Shown here: positions 58,021 through 64,000 of the stretch, in pieces
Numbering within the stretch: the first letter of the stretch is position 1
How the letters are laid out: each line of letters opens with the position of its first letter
NCBI RefSeq assembly: GCF_000003855.2
Contig: NW_003101676.1
Location: 1,011,531-1,075,530 of the forward strand
Source of the DNA: Blastomyces gilchristii SLH14081
Taxonomy: Eukaryota; Ascomycota; Eurotiomycetes; Onygenales; Ajellomycetaceae
Direction: 5' to 3'
Length of the DNA stretch: 64,000 bases
Made by a program: the position numbers and the translations under genes
The notes under the pieces: model-generated
Told to the model about the DNA's origin: nothing
Seen by the model: only the letters and a program-made list of their open reading frames with translations
Databases searched by the model: none

Positions 58021-58092
58021 TAGCATGTCTTGGTTTCGATCCAAGGTCCTCCGGGTTATGAGCCCGGCGCGCTTCCGCTGCGCCAACATGCT
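58021..58092 (-). tRNA. tRNA-Met(CAU), elongator type
   Basis: The minus strand folds into a complete cloverleaf. The acceptor arms are AGCATGT and ACATGCT. The D arm is GCGC/GCGC. The anticodon stem is CCGGG/CCCGG around loop CTCATAA with anticodon CAT. The T arm is CTTGG/CCAAG around ATCGAAA. There is no intron. Body features (TGGCGCAGCGG start, GGAGG variable region) match eukaryotic elongator methionine tRNA, not the initiator. Confidence 0.95.
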
Positions 58093-58479
58093 TGCTTGAT
58101 ATAGTTAAGGACTTAGTCATACGCTATAAAAGCCAAACTATCATCGATGCCAAATTAGTACTAGTCCTTGGGGCAACATTACAACTGGTTCATCTACACA
58201 GAACTGCAGGGTAGCAGCCGATTATGACTTTCTGATCAAAGAGTCCTGGTTCTGCTGTAACACGTTTAAAATATATTATTCGTCATCCGCTGCTTCGCGC
58301 AAAAGAGCGAAATAATGGAAAGTAGAGCAAAGGTCATATGACGTAATCAGCTTCGCCAGTAAATCACGTGAAGATGGTGGAGTTCATAAGTTATCAACTT
58401 GTGATGATATCATTCACACTCTGGGTTATGTGAAATATATCCCCCAAGTCGAGTCCTCGGACTCCTTCCACTGCCAGCC
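58093..58479. other. upstream region of the FAS1-domain gene
   Basis: This is a short intergenic stretch with AT-rich sequence and no gene. It is likely the promoter of the gene at 58480. Confidence 0.5.
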
Positions 58480-59268
58480 ATGAAGTCCCTCCTCCTAAAA
58501 TATTTTGTCCTCTTAATTTCAATTTCCCTCAGCGTAACAGCCCTTCGTGGCGTCCCTGAGAGCCTCAATTTCCGCCTCGTTACCCGCCGCCGTCTCCTCC
58601 CGCGAAACTTTCAAATCCCCAAAGCAAACCCGAACACATTCTCCTTGCTGCTCCCGCCACAAGACCAGGTGGCAATGGGGAACAGTAACAGTCGCCAGCA
58701 AGGCAAAGGCAACGATCCGAGTGGAAAAGCCCACCGAGACCTCTTCGTCTCCGACATCCTCGCGAAGACTCGCGAAGTCAACATCTTCTCCTCCCTCACG
58801 CGGGATATCGAGCCTGTCTCCGCCCGCTTCAACAATGAGTCGGAGAAGAGCACCGTACTAGCTCCGCTGAATTCCGCAATTCAGGGATTGCCCCGCAAAC
58901 CCTGGGAGGACCCGGAGGATTACAAGAACTTTGGAGAGAAAGCAGCTTATGCGGGAAAGGAAGGGGAAGGGAGAGCGGCAAGGAATCTGAGGCGTTTTGT
59001 TGAGGCGCATATTGTACCGGTGAGCCCATGGTCGTCTCATGAAACGGTTAAAACTGTCGGTGGTGGCGGGGTCTTTTGGAAGAAAGGCGATGATGGGAAG
59101 GTTTATGTGAGTGCCTTATCTCTTTTTTCGTTTCTTTTTTTTCGTTGAGTTGATAGTTTACTGATGGCTGGATAGATTTATCCGGGTAAAATCGAAGTCC
59201 AGAAGATTATGACTCAGGCCTCCAACGGGGAAGTCTGGGTTCTTAAGGGGGTTGTTAATTATGTCTAA
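58480..59268 (+). CDS. FAS1 (fasciclin) domain secreted protein
   Basis: Two exons, 58480-59106 and 59176-59268, give 239 residues; the intron is 69 nt with a GTGAGT donor. A signal peptide or anchor opens the protein (LLLKYFVLLISISLSVTA). Residues of about 85-238 form one FAS1 domain: DILAKTREVNIFSSLTRDI, STVLAPLNSAI (the H1-like motif), RNLRRFVEAHIVP (the H2-like motif) and the end IYPGKIEVQ...VWVLKGVVNYV. Single-FAS1 proteins of this layout occur in the fungal vacuole or cell surface and are usually annotated only as FAS1 domain-containing. Function is unknown; FAS1 domains mediate adhesion in animals and some fungi. It converges with EMC3, with about 290 nt between stops. Confidence 0.88.
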
Positions 59269-59558
59269 GCCTCAACTAGATTAATGGTGCTAATGGCATC
59301 GGCGTCGGCGGGTGTATTTCTTTCATGACAACTATGATTTATGGCTTTTCGTTTTGATATCCCGGAACAGCTTTCTCAATTTTAACATCTTCTGCTTGGG
59401 ATTGACATGGTTATGGGGCGTGTTTATCATTACGGATGCACATTTCTCAAGATCTATAGGTCACGATATGATATTAAATCAAACTTCAACGCTACACAGC
59501 GAACTCTTTAATTGCCTGTAAAATTTCAAATAATATAGTACATCATGGTCTCGTCATT

Positions 59559-60726
59559 CTACCCAACTCTCTGCAACAATCTCTCTTCAATGCCATCGAA
59601 AATACAGTAATGCTCCATGACTTCCAGGTTTTCTGCCTCGGCCAGGAACAGCTTATCTGGGTCCTGACCAGGTCCAAAGGGATTGGCAGTCGCACTGGGA
59701 TTCATTTGAGACATCTGTTCGGTCATGTGGCTCGCAGCTGATAGGTAGATGCAATTAGCAAGAGTACTTGCAGAAGGTTGGTTGTATGGGCAACACGGGA
59801 GGGAGAGTAGTAAGAAGAAGGAAGCAAATGGAAAGCACTCACAGTTATCACGGCCCAGTATAAACCCAAAAACTGGCTGCAGGCCGAACAAGTTCAAGAA
59901 ATACCATGACAAACTCGAGACCCATCTCACGTCAAGATCACGAGTCATAACTCCGGACTGCAACATGGACTTGAACCGAATGGTCAACGGGAATGGTAAT
60001 TTCACTGCGAAATTGTCAGTGTCCGTATTCGCATCCCTCCATGTCCAATTTTCAATGGTAGCAGGTAGCTGGTAGCTTTCAAGGAGAATTGCGAAAGCAA
60101 GAATCGCAAGAACATACAAATAACAAATCCAGAAAAAAAGGCATTAATCCACCCCATAATCAATGTTTGCGGAATCATCATCGCCATGTTACCCTTCATC
60201 ATACCCATCATCGCATCCATGCCTGCAGGATCAGTCATGGGGTTTACGGGTCCCGCGCCGCGTCCCTCTGGATCTTTCAGGAACGAGCCCTCCTTGTAGC
60301 CTGTAATGAGAAAGTTCTTGCGAGAAGCAAGAGATGACGGTGTAAGGACAGCAGAGGCATTATTTCGTAGATTGACGCCGCGCAAGAGTGACAGACGTTC
60401 CCGGGACTCTGCTAGCGTTGAGGCGGTTTTGGCCGGAGTTGCCAGGAACACGGTTGCGTAGTGGCGCAGGATTCCAGTTAAAATCTAAACAATAGAGTTC
60501 ACGAATTTGTTATTAGATGGATTCATGAGTAGAAAATGAAGGCGCCTGACGAGACGCAATTCTCTGGGACATATTCCGTACCATGACCACACTAATAGGG
60601 ATGAGGATCCAGTAACTACATCGTTGGGAGTAACATTAGCCATGCAGACAGCAAAGGAAAGTTAATGAGTACATACAACAGAGCCGGATCCCGAAGGATG
60701 GTCTGCTCCACCCCTTGAACCGCCAT
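59559..60726 (-). CDS. EMC3: ER membrane protein complex subunit 3
   Basis: Five exons on the minus strand are 60726-60677, 60615-60582, 60484-60118, 60004-59843 and 59737-59559, giving 263 residues, the usual size. EMC3 is the Oxa1/YidC-superfamily core of the EMC, which inserts tail-anchored and polytopic proteins into the ER membrane. The start (GVEQTILRDPALFYWILIPI) and its first helix (YWILIPISVVMVLTGILRHY) are typical. A cytosolic coiled-coil loop follows, with RKNFLITGYKEGSFLK and the Met-rich DAMMGMMKGNMAMMIPQTLI. The second helix pair ends with FPLTIRFKSMLQSG, then LDVRWVSSLSWYFLNLFGL. The acidic/Met tail (EQMSQMNPSATANPFGPGQD) is conserved. Small exon 2 (34 nt) is supported by reading frame and splice consensus. 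It shares a 413-bp promoter region with SPC2. Confidence 0.94.
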
Positions 60727-61139
60727 TGCAAGAGACAATGAAAGCTGTTGACTCTCAAATAATAGTTGGCGATATTTACCTGTTGTAGTTTCATCCCGCT
60801 CAGCGGACTTCTTGCAGAAGGAGTGAGTTAGCTGACGCCTCGGAGAAAAGTAGGGCCGGAACAACATAAACCTCCCGACGTGTGATGACTAAGGCAGTAT
60901 GATGTCACAGGAGGCTGGCCTTTGTCAACTCGGCGCACTAAGCCTAAACAGATGCTAGTCTGATTTCCAGCCCAAGGACAGCTTTCAATGCTAATTATCA
61001 GATAGCTAGGATTCAGAGTATCTTTTAACGAAGCTAACACGTCCTGTCCCCTTGAACAAAATCGATATTCTATGAACGTGCCTCTGTCATCTCAAAACAA
61101 AGCAGAATCACACGGGACACGCACGGCATACCACCCCCA
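60727..61139. promoter_or_regulatory. divergent EMC3/SPC2 promoter region
   Basis: 413 nt separate the two start codons. Both products act in ER protein biogenesis. No shared motif can be assigned with confidence. Confidence 0.5.
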
Positions 61140-61912
61140 ATGGCCTCCTCTAAGGTCCCCGTCTACTCATTATCTGGTGAGCATATTACACTTATCGCAA
61201 CCCTCCTCTCTTTTCCCCCAATCATACGACATATACAATCCAAGTGCAAGAGACCGAATAATGGACTGGCCCAAATTTAACATATCTTACTACAGAGCTC
61301 AAAAATGCTACTGACGACGCACTAACTCCTTACCTAATATCCATCCCAAAACCCTACCGATTCACCCCAGACAACTTCAAATCCAATGTCCGCTTAATAC
61401 TAGGATACACCGCCGTGGCCATGTCAGGAGCCTTATTTTACGTCGACCGCCAGCTGGGGTGGAATGTTTCGCACACATGGACCATAGCCGCTGTCGTGAC
61501 ATACTTTATTCTCAACTTCGCCTTTACGGTCTGGATTTGGCTGGTGGAGGCCGGACAGGTGTTTGAGGGGAGTAGGGAAGGGGGTGAGAAGGTATGGTTA
61601 TATATGCTTATATACAACGTAGATGTTTTTCAGGGTAGCATTGTGGACTAATGAATAAACGAATCCAACCAGCTCCACATCTGCTCATCGACTAAAAAGC
61701 ATTCGCCGTTATATACACTGCGCATTAGACATACATCCAACTCCGGTGCGGTTCTTCAGGACGCTACTGTTTCTGCGCCCTTTTCGAGATGGTTTTCTGC
61801 GGATGGCACGTTTCATCCCGAACCCTTTAAGCATTGGCTTAATAGTGAGATAAAGGCGTTGAAGGGGGTAGATTCGGCTACTAGTGATAAGGATGCGACA
61901 GGGAAGCAGTAG
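61140..61912 (+). CDS. SPC2: signal peptidase complex subunit 2 (SPC25 family)
   Basis: Three exons, 61140-61176, 61296-61591 and 61673-61912, give 190 residues. Spc2 is a non-catalytic subunit of the ER signal peptidase and helps couple it to the Sec61 channel. The N-terminus is KVPVYSLSELKNATDDALTP, followed by FTPDNFKSNVRLILGY, a hallmark stretch just before the first helix. Two membrane helices form a hairpin (ILGYTAVAMSGALFYV and IAAVVTYFILNFAFTVWIWL). The C-terminus is cytosolic, with a Trp/Phe-rich patch (SAPFSRWFSADGTFHPEPF) typical of the family, and a Lys/Asp-rich tail. All exon phases agree. It converges with MTD1. Confidence 0.9.
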
Positions 61913-62683
61913 GGTTGTGGGATAATCCCTTTGATGATAAAATCGAAGAAGAGTGTGGGCAGTGGCTTTTGGCTGTTAACTGACCACCCATGTCCTGTCC
62001 TGACTCCCATTCATATTCTTTTCTTCGGACTTGTTTCTGATTCTGTTGCTTGCTGGATGATGGAATGGTTGGTAACAAGAATTCTGCATGTTTATTATTG
62101 GGATATCGTACGTTATGGGAAAAAAAAGAATTAGTTCCTACATTACCGATGCTGCTGATGTATTCATTTTTTCAACTTGCGCAAGGATGTATTCATGAAC
62201 ACCTCCTACTCTCCTATCCAGGTTTCGTATTCAGTCCTCTTTCCTGGGGATATCAGAGGATTGCACTGCGATATCGGTTCCCTCATCGTATGATTACGAT
62301 CATGCAGATGACAATAATAGTAATAATAAAGTCTCAAGAGATGTCGCTCCTTTAAATTCCCACCAGCAACCCCTGATCTGATGTTGAAATCAAAATCCAA
62401 ACGCTCCGTTTCACTCCATAAAACAATAATAACATGCACTCCAAAATTCCAAAAATCAACTCAAGGATATCGTTGAAACTATCTTCCTTTTTATGTTCGT
62501 TTCGAGTTTCTTCGTTTTGCTTCGTTTTCCACATTTTTACTCCTTGGTTTTATATAATTATACCCCCCTTCCCTTTTTTTCCCCTTCAGTCCGGCTACCA
62601 ACCTTTTGTCCCTAGATGGAAGAACATGAGTTTATACAAAAATGTGTACATATCGATACCGGTTAAGAATACGGTCACTCTCC
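61913..62683. other. intergenic between convergent SPC2 and MTD1
   Basis: 3' flanks only. No supported open frame or RNA gene was seen. Confidence 0.55.
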
Positions 62684-64000
62684 TTACTCCGCTTGCGTGA
62701 CGACGCCCTCAAGAGTGCCGGGTTTCTCAACAGCGTCTGCAGGGTGGACCTGACTGTGGCTGCGGTTCTGGACGATCCTCTATTTTAAGGGGATTTGAAA
62801 GTCAGGACAGATAAAGTGAAAATTCAAATACATAATATCGTTAGAAAGGGTAAGGAAGGGGGAAATCTCACAAGCAAGTTTCTCAGCAGCACCACGATCG
62901 TAACCTTCCCAATGGCCGGGACGTATATGGATGCTTTCTCTTTCACCTCTGGTCCGAAATTCTATCGGCAAAAGAAAGAAAGCCGCCGTCAGCATTATAA
63001 AACTTACTCGAAAAAGAACAGAATCGGCCACCTCCTCTCCTTATCACCAGAGACTACACTCACCTTCTCACTCGAAAAGTTAATACACACAGCCCCCTGT
63101 CTCAACAACTTCGTATCAAACCTGAAATTATCCCCTGGCACCCCGCTGATAACCACATCACAATGCGGCACCGCATCTTCCAACCCCCACCCCTCCATAT
63201 CCATAACCTCGTGATGTCTCTTCCTAATCCCCTCCCCACGCGTAAACTGTTGTACACCTGTGACATCCACACTATATACACACGCGCCATCATTCGCCAA
63301 TAACGCCGCCAGCGGTCTCCCCACCACCTCCGACCGATTAACCACACATATCGTATGCCCAAACAGCCTATTCCCGTAGGGGAGGATAGTGTTGTAAATC
63401 TGCAGGTACTCGAGGATCTTGATAACTGCGAGCGGCGTGCAGGGCAAGACGGATTTCTGCTTGTTTTGCGGGGGGTCGAGGAAGCGGATGTTTTGGTACA
63501 TGTTGAAGATGTAGCGGTGACTGAGGCCCTCTACGTCCTTGGAGATGTCGACGATTTGTTGGAGATATTGGTCTTGTCTGTTGTTGAAGATGGGGTAGTA
63601 GACTATTATGCCATCGATGTCTGAGTCTGCGTTGGCGGCTAGGATGGCGTCTTCGATGTCGTCGCGCGAGACGGTGCGGAGGGTATAGCGAAAGTTGCTA
63701 TGAGTTGGAGGTTAACATGTTTTCGCCGTTACATTTTTGTTTAATTAATTAAACGTCAATTGAGGTTTCTGTAAAATGATTCTCCAAAGCCCTGGCTGTT
63801 ATCTTAATTGAAGCAGCCACAATCGCAACCCGGGCGAAGCACATCTGCGCTTACACGGGGAGGATTCTCATTTCGCAAAAGCAAAAAAGGAACGATCACA
63901 GCTAAAGAAGTAAGAAAAAAATTACACTCACTTGTCTTTACACGTCTTCTCCGTCCAATCCGCATACATCTTCGCAGCCGGGTCTGAATTGGCCAAAAAC
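62684..64000 (-). CDS. MTD1: methylenetetrahydrofolate dehydrogenase (NAD+), partial at 5' end
   Basis: Exons inside the window on the minus strand are 64000-63932 (incomplete), 63697-63064, 62961-62872 and 62779-62684, giving about 295 residues. The yeast enzyme has 320, so roughly 25-30 N-terminal residues lie beyond the window. The enzyme oxidises 5,10-methylene-THF to methenyl-THF in the cytosolic one-carbon pathway. Visible motifs are DSDIDGIIVYYPIFNNRQDQ, RFLDPPQNKQKSVLPCTPLA (folate site) and the NAD site CVVNRSEVVGRPLAALLAND. They are followed by CVYSVDVTGVQ, CDVVISGVP and FGPEVKEKASIYVPAIGKVT. The Tyr-Tyr-Pro motif and NRSEVVGRP favour the monofunctional NAD-dependent family over the trifunctional C1-THF synthase. 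The first visible exon ends AA and joins C to complete an Asn codon. All later phases agree. Confidence 0.93.

Noticed and set aside
1..64000. Intact transposons, CRISPR arrays, rRNA genes, biosynthetic clusters
   Set aside because: No transposase, reverse transcriptase or terminal repeats were seen. Spaced direct repeats are microsatellites, and the single NRPS-like gene has no tailoring neighbours.

Overview
The window is nuclear DNA from a filamentous ascomycete (Pezizomycotina). The genes have several short introns of about 55-120 nt with GTATGT/GTAAGT-type donors and CTAAC/CTGAC branch sites, pyrimidine-rich leaders, and long microsatellite-rich intergenic stretches. Gene content (an A-T-R-R NRPS-like enzyme, a SHE3-like coiled-coil protein, an SRPK-like kinase relic, a Kre9/KNH-type GPI protein) and a CpG-starved repeat-like block fit Eurotiomycetes, perhaps Onygenales. 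The order-level assignment is inference.

Layout. 1-7.6 kb is gene-poor, with long poly-A/poly-T tracts and microsatellites. 7.6-9.65 kb (+) is a bZIP transcription factor. 12.0-14.2 kb (-) is a Sel1-repeat protein. 15.3-16.3 kb (+) is an intronless divergent protein kinase. ATP4 (mitochondrial ATP synthase subunit b, -) and NOC4 (ribosome assembly, +) share a promoter of about 0.3 kb at 17.45-17.75 kb. 20.0-21.0 kb (-) is an unrecognised helical protein. 23.2-27.05 kb (+) is a 1296-residue A-T-reductase-SDR enzyme of the glycine betaine reductase (choline-forming) type.

27-36 kb is a decayed, accessory-looking tract. It holds a small putative secreted protein (28.4-28.6, -), an SRPK-type kinase pseudogene (29.7-31.1, -) and a short-chain dehydrogenase pseudogene (31.6-32.6, +). 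A nine-exon Na+/H+ antiporter follows (36.5-38.8, +), then a GPI-anchored Kre9/KNH-like wall protein (42.4-43.1, +), a SHE3-like coiled-coil protein with a glutamine run (45.3-46.5, +) and a seven-exon conserved protein of unknown function (49.0-52.7, +). 52.87-54.1 kb is almost free of CpG and looks like a mutated repeat relic.

54.2-64 kb is a compact housekeeping block: MMS19/MET18 (cytosolic iron-sulfur targeting, -), a tRNA-Met(CAU), a FAS1-domain secreted protein (+), EMC3 (-), signal peptidase subunit SPC2 (+), and the NAD-dependent methylenetetrahydrofolate dehydrogenase MTD1 (-, cut by the window end). EMC3 and SPC2, both acting at the ER translocation/insertion stage, share a divergent promoter.

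Exon boundaries were derived by hand. For every multi-exon model below the exon lengths were checked to keep frame and total a multiple of three. No database search was possible, so names rest on recognised motifs.
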